Part shown: positions 11,961-24,009 of the stretch, piece by piece
Numbering within the stretch: position 1 is the stretch's first letter
Layout: every line of letters starts with the position of its first letter
NCBI GenBank assembly: GCA_013397865.1
Contig: VZTI01003795.1
Span: forward strand, 186,001 to 250,000
Direction: 5' to 3'
Source of the DNA: Struthidea cinerea
Taxonomy: Eukaryota > Chordata > Aves > Passeriformes > Corcoracidae
DNA length: 64,000 nucleotides
The notes under the pieces: model-generated
Seen by the model: the letters and a program-made list of their open reading frames with translations, nothing else
What the model was told of the DNA's origin: nothing
Database searches by the model: none
Translations under genes and position numbers: made by a program

Positions 11961-14335
11961 GTAACATCACTTCCTCGACTCGATAACAGCCTAAAACCAG
12001 CAGATTTTGAATAATGTTGGGAAAATTCAAAATCCTCATTCTCTTTTCATGTGCAGATGCCCAAAATAAATGGGAGAGAATCTCAGCTTCAGAAAAAAGC
12101 CATTTATTTACTCTCAGGCAGTTTCTGACCTGCAGCTCCGCAGCTGGAGCTGATGTACCTAAAAGTCATCACTACCTTGTTGATGGGGATACTTAAAAGT
12201 GCAATTAATCTTATCTGGCTTCAGGGTGTCTCAAAGTTGGATGAGTAATCCTGGGCTTGTGCCCTGGCCTCCTTTTACATCCACTGAAGAAAACCAGACA
12301 TCACCAAAATTTCCCTGTGTGCACGAGCCTGAGGATGAGACAAAAAAACCTGGGCTGTGAAGGGATCAGAGACAACAAGCCCAGATGTTGTCTGTGGCCT
12401 GTTTATAGGATTTCAGGAATAAATCAGGGAAATTATATTGTCGTGGCCATAGAAAACTGCAAATAATGCCCCACTGCCCATCACACACCTCCTCCTGCTG
12501 ACAGAGGCCTGGAGAGGACACGAGGGACAGCAACAGAGGATGGCACAGAAATGACACAAGGGACGAATGGCAGAGGCTGCTGTGGTGAACAGGGCTCAGA
12601 AAATCATGAATGGAAAAGGAAAATGTGGCTGCATTAAAGACTGTGGGATAAGTGAGTGTCAGGAGAGCTGGGAATCCAGGCGGGAGAGGGAAGGTCCCTG
12701 CCTTGTGTGGGGCACCAGGACCTGGATCTGGCCGATGGAGCAGGTGCAGAGGAAGGTGTGGGGCAATCAGGGAGGGGGAGGAGAAGCTAAAATAGCTTTG
12801 TTTAGGCAAGGAAAAGCAGGAAAAGGCTAGGAAAAGGATTGCTTTCTATAAATAGCCCAGGTAAACCCCCAGGGAGGGGAGAGTTATTTAAGCTAAAGGA
12901 CAATGTTGGCCCCAAATCAGACTGGTTGTGAGTAAATAGAGGCGGGAAACATGCAGGAGCTTTCTGAGCATCACAGGAAAGATGTTCTGAAACAACTTTC
13001 CAGTCACAGCAGGAACCTGAGCACTTCTAAATCCGTCAGAGCAGGAAATGGATCTCTGTGCCAAGATAACTGCCAGATCTCCATTCACATTACTCAGGCT
13101 TAATTTAATCTTTATTTTGCCAATGACAGATTTTTGCCCTGACTTGGGAAACAGGAGTGGACAAAAACTTGAGAGGCTGAGGTTGAGAGCTTGTCCGAGG
13201 GCAAGTCCATTCCTATGGATGGGAATCGGGCTGGCATCAGCTGGGACATCCACCAGCCACCTCATACAGCTTTCTAGGCCTCCTTATTGCCTCATTACTG
13301 CCTAATTCTGTTAATTGGTTTGGGGTACTTTTGTTATCTAACCTGGTCTGTCTCCCTGCAGTTTAAGATGATCATTAGGCTGATAATGGCTAATGAACAC
13401 TGGCAAAAATGGTGGGATTTTTTTTTTGGCCTGGGAAAAAATGCCATGAAATCTCCTTGGGAGAAACTTCAGTCAGCAAAGAAACACAACAAAAGCAGCA
13501 CTGGGTTGAATATGGATGTTCAGCAAGCAGGGAAACTGAGGAAATTGGGTTCAATTTTCCTGTCCTTTAATTATCCCTTTCACACGGCCACAGACAGAGG
13601 AATTTGATAGTGATGCAGGAAAAAGCTACATTCCCACAAAACCTTTGTTGCACACGTTCCAGTAGCAGTGGGTGAGGATTTACCAGGGTGGGCTCTCATT
13701 TTGGGATTAGCCTCATATGGGATTTGGGATTGGCTCTGAACCCAGTAAAAAAATCCTACTCTAGCCCAGTTTGCAGAGAGTTGCATTCCCAATGTTACGC
13801 AGTTTTACCAAACTGATTTCTTTTTAAATCCTTTTATCTGAGGGAAAAGGTGCAAGACCGACACTCACTCCTTAAGTAGTTAATACACCAGGAAAAGAAT
13901 TTTTCTTGCCATATAGAAGAGGTTCTACCCTGTGGCCCTGAAACAAATCAGTGATTTTATTAAAAATACTTCAGTTTAAATAGGAATTCTAGAGGAGAGA
14001 GAGATGCTTCATTTCCTTTTTGTTCTCTGTTTCTGCTTGTTCAAAAGACCAGATTCACACTACCTGAAACCTCTAATTTAACCAGCGCAGCCTTGAGTCA
14101 TTCGCCACCGAACTGACCAAAGAGCAGCAAAGCAGGAAAGGAGCTTTTTCCCAGTTGGAAATGAGTCAAGTGTCCATCTCAGCCCCTCAAATCAAGGGCA
14201 GGCAAGGCTGGCACTGCGAGCAGGGAGGCAGCCGGGTTTTGTCCATAAAAGCAGCCTGTGACCCCCGTGATGGAGAGCAATAACCCCATGCTCCTAATTA
14301 GGAGGGCAAACAGAACCTGTGCCAAGCTCGCCATC
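11961..14335. other. Unique sequence, no gene seen
   Basis: No repeat recognised. At 13270-13400 an AT-rich block holds a good-looking splice-acceptor string (TCTGTCTCCCTGCAG, plus strand, near 13361), but the frame after it has no recognisable protein. The blocks 12900-13120 and 13800-14100 are also AT-rich and repeat-free. Confidence 0.4.
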
Positions 14336-14341
14336 ATCGTC

Positions 14342-14715
14342 TGTCGCTGTTACGTCCGAGGCGCATAAAGAAAACGCCACAGAGTCCAGGCTCATGGACA
14401 AGTGGAAGCCGAAGCTTTTCTTCAATAATTTTCTGACTACTATATAGGATAGATCACAAAAGTGTGTTGAGTGGCAATAGGTAATTGGTTCCTCGGCCAT
14501 CCACCCCTTGAGAGGATTGGCCAAGTCCTAAGATACCTATTCCATAATATTTTCAAAGTTGAAGCTATAACAATCTTGCAAAACAACCTGCAGGTGCAAG
14601 AAGTTTATGGAACTGTGACCTTGTTTAAAATAGTTTACATAGGAAAGACAGTCTGCTCACAGAATATTGAGAAAAGGCTGAAGATTTCTCTGCTTCTGGC
14701 TTTTTAGCACCTACA
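14342..14715 (-). mobile_element. Solo LTR of an endogenous retrovirus, ERVK-like (family A)
   Basis: The 374-bp element reads TGTAGG...GCGACA on the minus strand, so it has the standard TG...CA termini. It is flanked by a perfect 6-bp target duplication, ATCGTC at 14336-14341 and 14716-14721. A 6-bp duplication is typical of beta-type (ERVK) avian elements. It carries a CCAAT box inside the conserved core at 14492-14520, a TATA-like CTATATAG and a downstream ATTAAA-like signal region. No gag, pol or env lies on either side, so it is a solo LTR left by recombination. A close relative lies at 52351-52726. Confidence 0.93.
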
Positions 14716-14721
14716 ATCGTC

Positions 14722-15000
14722 CTCCTCCCTCATGCATCGCTCTGAACCTTCACTCCCAACCACCCCACGGCATCTTAGCAGGGGCCTCTCTCCTCTGGAA
14801 ATTCTCCATTTAACACAAGCTCCCATGTCCCAGTAGTTGCCCTGGGAGCCCTGTCCACCTCCCACGTCCTAAAAGAAAGCCATTTGTGAGAGCAGGAGCT
14901 GAGTGAGCTTGGCCACAGCTCCCAGGCAGCGCAGGAGCGCGGTGCCAAACGGGGAGAAAAGTGCATCTGATTCTCCTGCTGAGGCGTCCAAGGAGGGCCA
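14722..15000. other. Unique sequence, no gene seen
   Basis: GC-moderate DNA flanking the LTR. It shows no repeat or exon. Confidence 0.4.
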
Positions 15001-15510
15001 CAAAATTATAGCTCAAACTATAAACAGAACGAGTACATTTTGTTCATTTTCCTGTTCTCTGCCTAATCGATGCAATATGAAGAGCTGCTATCAGTGCGGA
15101 GTTATACAATCAGATGGCAGCAATAAAAGCAGCGTTAGCAAGTCTGAGCTATCATGGGAGGTTGCCTGCAGGAAGCAGCTATAAAACAAGACCGTTTAGA
15201 TCTGTTTAGATGAGAACATCAGATTCGTGACAAAGCCATTCTGATGTCTGTCTGCCCACTTAATACTCAGCTAATGGACATCTGCATGGAGATTTACAGG
15301 GGCTGCCTGGCCCAGGAGCAGTGCTGAGGGTTGTGGATGCACAGACAGGGCTCTTTGTGCACCTTAAATAAGATGTGTCTTATATCCAGCAATAAAACAT
15401 CCATGTATCCCTGAGTTCATCTTATCTGCACAATATATCATGCACAGAACTGAATAATTGTTGTCTGGTTTATTGTTTCCTCGTTCTCTGAGACTCCTGG
15501 AAGGTTTTAT
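15001..15510. promoter_or_regulatory. Repeat-free block, possible conserved noncoding element
   Basis: Balanced to AT-rich sequence with words such as TTATACAATCAGATGGCAGC, TTTAGATCTGTTTAGATGAG and TGCACAATATATCATGC. No open frame of interest. The near-repeat AGATCTGTTTAGATG around 15195-15213 and the general texture suggest regulatory DNA, by inference only. Confidence 0.2.
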
Positions 15511-17500
15511 TGTTGTTTTAGCACAAATCAGACTGCAGGCTCACAGACTTGAGCCTAGGAACACTGTAGAGGGATAAAGCACAAGTTGGGCACCTCCACC
15601 AGCTGTTAGCAAGGAGCCTTTGCTGTGAAGTCTTTTGTTCTTTGGTATCTGAAAAGTTCCTGGTTTTCTGATGCTCCTCAGACTCGTTTTCTTCTCTTCC
15701 AGCCATCTCTCCTCTGGTATCTGCACAATGCACTTGGAAAACTCAGGGACTATCAAGAATGAGAGCTGCAAGGCTTTAAAAACAAACAGACATTTCACCT
15801 GTCTCCAATCAGCCCCTTCTCGGGGCTTGGCTTTGATTTCCCCAGTGCAGAAAAGAAACGGAGAGGATTTTAATTTCCTTGGCTCCCCAAAGCAGCATGA
15901 ATGAGGCTGCAGCCTTGCACTGGCCTTGTGTTATTAATGGGCTCCATGCTTGCAAATGTCTCATTCAATATATTTGCTCCAAGTGCTTCCAAAAAAAAGG
16001 GGGGGAAAAAGAAGAAAGCAAACCTCAGGTTTCTGGGCCTAATGTATGTGACCTGACAGCATGAATACATTAGATCTTCCCCAGAAACACACAATTCCAG
16101 ACTGTGCGCTGGATCTCCAGCCTTTTTATCTTCATCTGGGCTCTAATCAATGTGCTGGCAACGAGCCCTATTTTCCTGCCAGTCTGGCTCAGGCTCTGTC
16201 TCCCTCTGAAAGGGTATGACATGCCTGCTTCCCGAGTGCCTGCGAGCTGGGAATGTGCTGAGCTCCCTGCTCAGGCACCCCCAGCATCTTTCCAACGGGA
16301 GTGTTTGCTTTTCTGCCGAGTCTCTTGGCCCCTCTGTGCCCGAGCCAAGCCTCCCCCAGCCCTCTGCAGGCACCAGGAATTGCGGCTCTGCTGAGGGCTC
16401 TGTGCTCCTCTCACTGCCGAGGATCTCATCCATCATTTCCCGGTCCTACAGAAGAGCCCGAAATCCAAACCCGCGGCCTACGAGCGCTCAGCTGTCTTCT
16501 TAAAATTCAGGCAGGTTGTGGCATTCCCCCACTCTGTGTCTGCTTTTCCCTTCCCAAGCTCTGGTTATCTGCAAGCCTTTCAGCTGCTAAAAGGAAGAGC
16601 TGGTTTGTATTATGGGCCTGGACAGTGTCTAACCCAGGAGGGCCCCACTTTGATTAGGGTCTCTTGTGACTACCGTAATACAAGCACTGCTAATAAAATG
16701 CACTTGAATCAGAATAAAAGGGCAGTGACACTCCTTTTCCAGTTAGTTCCTAACTTGGTCAAGCCTGGGATTGTCAACCAGAGGTGAGGTGGCCCCACTT
16801 GACCCGTCCCAAGCCTTTCAGCTGTCCTTGCAGCGCCGCAAGCTGAGCTTAGCAAGAGCTGTGCTCATCTGTGCAAAGCCTTCTGTGCACACCCAAATGT
16901 GCCACGTATTTGCCTCCCCAAAGCTGGACCTGCTTCTGTTAACAGCAATTAATCACTTTAGAGCCGGTCTTTCATTATTATGAACGCAGCAGATGTGTTT
17001 CCATTAATAGGTCCCCGAGTGAGCCTTATCCAGCATCACTGATACTTTAATGAAGGAGATTATGTGGCCTAAACAGACTTTTCATCTGCAGCATCCTCCC
17101 TTTTCTGTCTGCACTTCCCAGTGAGCAAACAAACCCCAGCGGGAAACTTGTTTCGGGCTCAGTTTCAGCGCAGAAGATAAACTTGCTGCCAAACAACGAA
17201 TGTGTGCCCTGGTTTAATGTGACTTGTAAGAGCCAAACCTTGCCCTGCTCTGTTTGCAGGGCTCTGAAACCAAACATCGAACCAAGCGCGGAGATGCCGG
17301 CACACTGCATGGGGACTCAGAGCTCTCTGCTGCCCAAATTAACCCCCAAATCTGAGCCAGGAGAGGGCAGGCACCTGGCTCCCCAGGGATGTGTCTGTCT
17401 CCACAAGATGGGAATTTTTCAAGCGTGCTGGTTGCCATTAAAAACTCATCACTTCCAGCAGTGGCTCAGACCTAGCGAGGCTTTGGGCGCTTATAAAATG
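15511..17500. other. Repeat-poor unique sequence, no gene seen
   Basis: No interspersed repeat. The frames between 16100 and 16660 overlap on both strands and show no domain. The region is unusually free of CR1 and LTR sequence compared with the right half of the window. Confidence 0.4.
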
Positions 17501-17530
17501 CTTCCTAATTAATTACAGTAATTATGAGGA
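17501..17530. promoter_or_regulatory. Cluster of homeodomain-type TAATTA cores
   Basis: CTAATTAATTACAGTAATTA at 17505-17524 holds overlapping TAATTA cores and an AGTAATTATG site within 25 bp. Such clusters are bound by paired-type and Q50 homeodomain proteins. Binding is inferred, not shown. Confidence 0.25.
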
Positions 17531-18568
17531 TCACCAGGCAGTGCCATGCAAGGTTTCTCATGCCAAGAGGATGTTTCGTGTTTTCCAATGTTTTTCCTTT
17601 GGAAGGTCAGACTCTGTGATTGTTTTTGCTCCCCTAAATCATTTCTAGAACCAGATCCCTTCATCCCAAATGGCTTCTTCACCCATTTGCTGCTCATCAT
17701 TCTCTTTAACTTACTGGATTTTGGTCTTTAACTTGGATACTAAAAGCAGATAATAAAGAGGCTGCACTGCTCCTTAGTGAAGAGAGAGTTCCTTGTGTGA
17801 CGCAGACAGAAAAACTCCTGTGCATTTCAAACAAGTGCTCTGGGATTCCTAAGGAGCACTTCCACTGTGTAAATGTATAATTTCAAAATCCAGAAGGATC
17901 ATCTCATAAATTCTATAGATCCACCTTCCTCGTGTCTGTGCAATAAAGGATATTAAAACACATCGTGTCTGCAGGAGGGAATTCAGTCCCTCAGGACAGA
18001 GGATTTATCCTCTGGACAGTGACAAAGTGGCCTCAGTCCCACAGGTGAGGTGGGAGTGCAGCCGCTGTGAAATCCCAGGGGATTGTTCTATGGAGCACTT
18101 TCAACTCAGCAGCAGCTCTTGGGTCCCTGCACCAAATGCTTGAGGTCTGACTGAATGGAAAAAGGATGAACTTTCTTTCACACACACATCCAAACAACTG
18201 TACCGTGAAAAAACAGAGATAACGAGGCAACGACTGCCCCCCAGCCTTGTCTCTTCAAACCAAACCAAAACAAAGCGCTGCCTTTTTAATTTGAGCCCAA
18301 TTAATTTGAATAAAGTGAGGAAATCACATCTGGGCCGTGGCTGCTCGAGAGCTCCTAACCACAGCCTGCGTGAGGTTATGTCAAGGACTTGCTTGTCAGC
18401 TTTGCTTTAACTCACATATGGGACCGGGGAGGAAAGAAAACCCAAGAGTTTTTACTTTCTGCAGTAAAAGCCAAACTAACATAAAATGAGATTAATGGCA
18501 ACAGCAGTGACTGCTTTCATTTCCCAGTGAACTGTCTCAATAGTACCAGTAATCAAGATCAGGTTGGC
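17531..18568. other. Unique sequence, no gene seen
   Basis: AT-moderate and repeat-free. The 18280-18330 stretch has TTTAATTTGAGCCCAATTAA-type words. No exon recognised. Confidence 0.4.
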
Positions 18569-18606
18569 TTTTCTTTCTTTTTTTTTCTTTCTTTTTTTTT
18601 TTTTTT
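18569..18606. repeat. T-rich low-complexity tract
   Basis: T runs interrupted by single C bases, ending in a long T homopolymer next to GGATAAAAAAAC. Confidence 0.85.
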
Positions 18607-18689
18607 GGATAAAAAAACAACTTTTCATCAGAGCAAAGAAAAGGAGATACTTAAAATACATAGACACATCTGTTCTCCCATATTAACGA

Positions 18690-19030
18690 CATTACGTCTT
18701 TCTCCATGTGATGCATAATGAATCATCTCAGTGTGTTTTGCTTTATAGTTTTGTACAAATCCAATTCCTTGTGACTTTTACTGTAATAATAATATTTTCC
18801 AATTCAACAGCACCTTTCATTTTGAGTTTCTCAGCACTAATGAGAAGAGAAGTGTGCTGAACCCATTGAAACAGCTCGAAAAAGGGAGGCACGGCTGTAA
18901 TTACCAGAAATTGAATTTGTCTCCTAATGGGGAGAAGAGCACTTACAGCCCTTTTTCTTAGGCAGACATATAATTTTCACTGCATCCTGCTTGAAGGAGC
19001 CGGTGTCGTCAGCTCCCTCTGGAATGCTTG
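18690..19030. promoter_or_regulatory. AT-rich repeat-free block, possible conserved element
   Basis: Contains GATGCATAATGAATCATC, TAATAATAATATTTTCC and CTAATGGGGAGAAGAGC words, with no stop-free frame until the microsatellite begins. The composition and lack of repeats resemble conserved noncoding DNA. Confidence 0.2.
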
Positions 19031-19174
19031 GAAACAACAAGATTTGGAGCACTTTATAATCTGATCTTTTGTTACTTCTTAAGATTTAAATTACGTGGAT
19101 TGTGCACTCTGAGCAGGTCACACTTATTCAAGCCACTGCTGGCCCTGTGTGATGAGCATGGGGCAGAGGTTCTG

Positions 19175-19562
19175 CATCCATCCATGGATCCATCCCTCCA
19201 TCCATCCATCCATCCATCCATCCATCCCTTCATCCATCCATCCATCCATCCATGGATCCATCCCTCCATCCATCCATCCATCCATCCATCCATCCATCCA
19301 TCCATCCATCCATCATCCATCCATCCATCCATCCATCCATCCATCCATCCATCCATCCATCCCTCCATCCCTTCATCCATCCATCCCTCCATCCCTTCAT
19401 ACATCCCTCCATCACTCCATCCATCCATCCATCCATCCATCAATCACTCCATCCATCCCTCCATCCCTTCATCCATCCATCCCTCCATCCCTTCATCCAT
19501 CCCTCCATCCATCCATCCATCCATCCATCCATCCATCCATCCATCCATCCATCCATCCATCC
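19175..19562. repeat. TCCA tetranucleotide array, 388 bp
   Basis: Nearly pure CCAT/TCCA units with CCCT and CTTC interruptions. Part of the middle is higher-order, with the block CCCTCCATCCCTTCATCCAT appearing at least three times (19362-19500). All six frames can stay open, giving false proteins of up to 237 codons rich in Pro-Ser-Ile-His on plus and Asp-Gly-Trp-Met on minus. The length suggests a highly polymorphic locus. Confidence 0.97.
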
Positions 19563-20092
19563 TTTGGAAAGATGGTTTGAGGCATAGAAATGAAAATCCA
19601 ACATCTCCTCCCTGCTTTGTTGCCCTTTGGATGCACTCAGGGACCACGTCTGCCTCACTCAGAACAACTCTGGTACTCCCCCTGGACCAACATTGGATCC
19701 AGTTTTTCTTTTCTTTCCCCACGGCCACTTGGGAAAGGTGATCTGAGATCACTTTTCCCCAATGAATTCGTTAAACTGCACTAATCCCCAGTTCAGACGT
19801 GCAGGATTAAAGGGGATTAACTCTCCTAAGGAGGTACCAAACCATACCTGAACACTTCCAGCCAGCGGAAAACCTCAACACTTGGACACCTACGTGGGGT
19901 TTGTAGGAATTGTTAACCTCATTTGGCAGCTCTAATTAACGTTTCCTTGAAAGACAGAGATCCAGAGACATCAGATCACGTGGCTGAAATGCTGCTTGAG
20001 GACAAAAGTCTTGTTTGTGTTTGCTACCAACATCCAACGGGAGCGAAGGAATGTTTTCCGCAGCAAGGAATGGGAATGATGGCTCTTTATTT
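19563..20092. other. Unique sequence, no gene seen
   Basis: Flank of the TCCA array. Open frames entering from the array end here without any recognised domain. Confidence 0.4.
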
Positions 20093-20111
20093 AAAAAAAA
20101 AAAAAAAAAAA
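20093..20111 (+). repeat. A homopolymer
   Basis: Nineteen A bases following GGCTCTTTATTT. No retrogene or SINE body is recognised upstream. Confidence 0.9.
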
Positions 20112-22723
20112 GAGACGGAGAAGAAAGAGCAAAAATTCTTGATTCAATTAAGTTCTTAGTCATGTAAATAGTTGGGAGTTTCCAGAATGTAATGTCTTTA
20201 TAGCAGGATGCCAATGCAGTGTATAATTAAAATGTAAAAAATGTAGGAAGCTGGCCAAGCCTTTGATTACAAACAAGATTTTCCTAACCCACCCATGACT
20301 TGGCATTTTGATCCTGAAATTTATCAACAGGAAAGGGTGATGATTTCTTTTTCTGGACTGAAATGGAAAATAAGTTGGTTTGTAGAGAAATAAATCTCGT
20401 TCACAAACTTGATTTGCTCATTGCAAAAGCTTTTAGAATTTGATCACACTTCAGAAGGAGAAGGATTTTCTGGAAAGGGGTTTTGTTTCCTTTGATTGGT
20501 TGCTTTATATAATAACTGCTTTCCATTGTATAATATGAAAGGCAAGGCAAAGCAAAGAGCTTTTACATAACAACCATTTAATTACAATAATTTAATTCAA
20601 CTCTACCGGGCTGTACCAAAATGATAATGAGACTAAGCCTGACACTGGCAGCAAAAATCAGTGTTGAGCACAGAGGAATCCCAAAACATCATGGAACACT
20701 CCCCAGTGTTTTAACCAGCAGCCCTAGGGAACTTCATTCTCAAACCTTGGACAGCTATGTCATCGTTTACACTCTTCACTAAACTGGAAATGAAATAAAG
20801 TCATTGACAGCAGGTGGTTGAACGGGGTGATAAATGGGGTTTAATGTCACAATGTAAGTGCAGAATCATCAAGCAGGGTCGAACAGCGGGAACCATGTCG
20901 TGTCCCACCCAGAACCTCTAAGCCCAGTCAGAGCTTTCCAAAGGCTTTCAGCACTGAATAAGGATGAAATTTAAAATCTGATATTGTCTTTTGCTTTACT
21001 ACACTTGCCCTTGCATTAAAGCAGCCATTAATTGGAATATTGTAAGCACTAAATATTGCCGCACAAAGCAGAAAGGGTGAACAGCAAGGAAAGGCTTTGT
21101 AAGCTCTAAATTTTGCTTTTTCCACAGTTCCTTTTGGTATGGTCAGGTCTTATGGAATTGCAGAAAGCTGAATCCTTCTCTGAGCTCTCCTGTGTTCTTT
21201 CACCATGGATCTCCAGCAGAAAAATACCTTTTGCTACTCAAATACAAAAAGAAATAAATAAAAGAAATAAATGAAATTTAAAAAAATAACATTTGCTACT
21301 CAACCCCCTGTGAGCTGCAAGCTGGGAAAAGAGACCCAATCAATAATAAATCCCACCCTGAGATGAACAGCTCGGCCAGCTGGGGAATTAATCCTCCAAA
21401 TGGCCACTCCTGGTTCCCCCGTTGGGTCCTCCCACATGAAGGAGTGAGGAAAAGTTGGGCACAAATTTCGCCCTCCTCACGGCAGAGTGGGAAGGTCCAG
21501 CACCCCTAAAATGCCCCAAATTTACTTCAAAGTAGGAGCCTCCAAATCTCTGCTCTCCAGTGCAGAGTCTCAACTCAATGCCTTGTTGATCGTTTATTTT
21601 GCTTTGTAGCACTCTGTGCAGCCCAGGCTTTATATTTTAAGCCGTAAATAGGTAAGATCAGTGAAAGTTCACATAGCATGTGGTCCCTGATTAGTCATTC
21701 CCAAACAGTTGGGCCTACAGATTTTCTCATCCAGGTGTCTTTAGTACGAGGCACATTCCTCTCTCTTTTTTTCACTGTGATTGCAACGCTTGAGTTTTGC
21801 AAAACACAAGCTGTGCGATTTCATCGAAATTTATTTGCTACGAGGCAGCTGAAAAGCAACGTTGTGCCAAGAAAATGCAAGGAGAGAAGAATTCACAAGT
21901 CATACACTGTGCAGCTACACTTCTCAAAGGGTACTTGTGTGTTTTAGTGGAGCACCAAGCATGTTCGTGTCTTTTACGACAGAATAAAGCGTTCAGCAGC
22001 CCATGATACAACAATTCAGACTGTTGGCAGCCGCCAGCCAGTTTCCACTTCTTTGAGTGCAAGATTCAGGGTGTGGAAACTTTCTACTTCCTTGGAAACT
22101 CTTCTGAAAACGGGTTTTCACTCAATTCAGCCTCTAAGTGTTTAAGAGGTGACTGAAATTCTGAAAGTGGACGGGCTGTTTTAGTGCCATTGGCAACGCC
22201 GGGAAGTTTCTCACTATGTGAAGGGAAAGGAGGGGAGAAAAGTGGGGGAGAAATCTGCGTTATTAAAAATCGAACTCAGGATTTTCAGCGAGCACCTTCT
22301 CTCGCCCCCCTCCTCTCCCTTTGAAAAGCAGGAGGTGAAAATAGCAGGATACTTTTCACTTCCATGTATTATTCACCCTCTGCATCACAATTTCTACCCC
22401 TGCGCTTGCAGCTCCACTTTCTGCTGTTGCTCAGAGCTGCTGGTTCGGTGAGATTGGCCAAAGCCTTGTTCTAACCCAAAAAATTACACTTGAGAAAATT
22501 CCCACCATTGTCCAAGCAGCAGGGAAGATTTTGCCTAAATATACGTCATGACTCGAAGGATATTCCCAAAGAAAGTAGGGATGGGACATGCTTAATGGAT
22601 CTGGGATAGAAAATCCCACTGGATGGGACTGATTTCACCCAAGTTTATCAATATAAAGTTAAACATCTATTTAAAGCCCGTTGCAAAGCCTCTGGAGTCA
22701 CTGGTGGTGGGAGCTGGCTGTGT
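20112..22723. other. Unique, mostly AT-rich sequence, no gene seen
   Basis: Repeat-poor. The part from 20500 to 21130 is AT-rich with ATTTAATTACAATAATTTAATT-type strings and could contain regulatory elements. An A-rich AAATAAATAAAAG patch lies near 21250-21290. No exon recognised. Confidence 0.4.
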
Positions 22724-22764
22724 CAGAGGGTGATTCAACCCATCCAGGCATGAATCACCCTCTG
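22724..22764. other. Perfect 14-bp inverted repeat (hairpin)
   Basis: The left arm CAGAGGGTGATTCA (22724-22737) is exactly complementary to TGAATCACCCTCTG (22751-22764), with a 13-nt spacer. A second, nested 7-bp pair (CATCCAG and CTGGATG) overlaps the right arm, so two alternative hairpins compete. A chance perfect 14-bp pair at this distance is unlikely. Confidence 0.85.
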
Positions 22765-22962
22765 GATGCTCCTGCCATTCCCTGCTGCCATGGGCAGAGC
22801 GTGGATGATCCAGGGGGGCTCCAGAATGGCTCTGCTGGGTGGGATGGGAGCTGGCCCAGGCTCCTCTCCCCACACTCCCTGGTGGGAGCACAGGAGGAGC
22901 TGCGGGCGCTCGTCCTTGCTGATGTGTCACAGAGCAAAGGGACAACACAGAAATAACAGAGA

Positions 22963-23165
22963 CAGAGAATCATGGAACATCCTGAGCTGGGAGGACCCAC
23001 AGGGATCATTGATCCAGCTCCTACCCCTGCACAGACACCCCAACAACCCCACCCTGGGCATCGCTGGCAGCGCTGTCCAAACGCTCCTGGAGCTCTGGCA
23101 GCCTCAGGGCCGTGCCCATTCCCTCTGGGGGAAGAACCTTTCCCCGAGATCCATCCCAACCCCCA
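22963..23165 (-). mobile_element. CR1 LINE 3' end fragment
   Basis: It reads AGAATCATGGAACATCCTGA, then GGACCCACAGGGATCATTGA and ACCCCTGCACAGACACC, which is the reverse complement of a CR1 3' end. The 3' tail is at the left, so the sense strand is minus. It is 5' truncated. Confidence 0.85.
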
Positions 23166-24009
23166 TGACACTTATTTTTCTCCCTGATAACTGGGAAAAC
23201 TCGTGAAACCCATGTTCTAATCCTTATCTCCATTGCTTTATCCACAGCTGGCTGGAGAAAGCTTCTATCAGTGATTTGATCTATTTTTGTGTAGTATTTA
23301 ACAAGATGGTCACAAGCCTTTATGAACTTTCTGCCAGGATAAAATAGTCCAATTTTTGTCTCCACTTCACTTTGGTCTCTAAATCTTGTCCTGATCTCAC
23401 TATTTTTTTTTTTTTTTCCACTCCACTTTTAGATCTCGACATTCCTTACCTTTGGGCAACCTTCATTATACAAGAAAAAATTAGGACTGAACAAACTAAC
23501 CTTGGCATAGTTGAAGACATAACTCTATTCCCAATGGAAATATCTGAAATTCCTCAGCAGTACCATGAGAAACTAATCTTGAATGTGATCTGATTTCAGA
23601 GGATGATTCATGGTTTCTGACTCAAGAGAAGTTGTTGATTATGGTTTAGGTGTCTCATCTTATACAGAGACACTTTTTATTTTGATACTTTCTACCTAAA
23701 CAAACTCTTTTTTTCTCTTCATGTTGTCAATATATTATGAATATTCATAACTGTGGACAGAATAACATGTGGGAAATTAACATTTCCCACTGAGCAGCCA
23801 AAGGAGACAAGGCAGGACCCAAAGCACTGTGGGGAGTCTGCCGTGAAGATTTTCCTGAGGGGATTTAGGGACAGCAAAGCCTCCTCTCAGCTGCGCCCTC
23901 TGACCTCTGCTTTGTGTTGGCTGCATCGTTTCTTGCTGTTGCTGCTGTTTTCATGGAAGTTCTTGGAACAGCCTGTGCATTTCTCAGGGCAAGGCTCCTG
24001 CATGTGCCA
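23166..24009. other. Unique sequence with a T15 run, no gene seen
   Basis: A T homopolymer occupies 23403-23417. The remainder is AT-rich up to about 23750 and shows no repeat or exon that I recognise. Confidence 0.4.

Noticed and set aside
19028..19752. Several open frames rich in Pro-Ser-Ile-His or Asp-Gly-Trp-Met
   Set aside because: Pure translation of a TCCA microsatellite on both strands.
20093..20111. Poly-A as the tail of a retrogene
   Set aside because: No gene-like or SINE-like body upstream and no target duplication was found.
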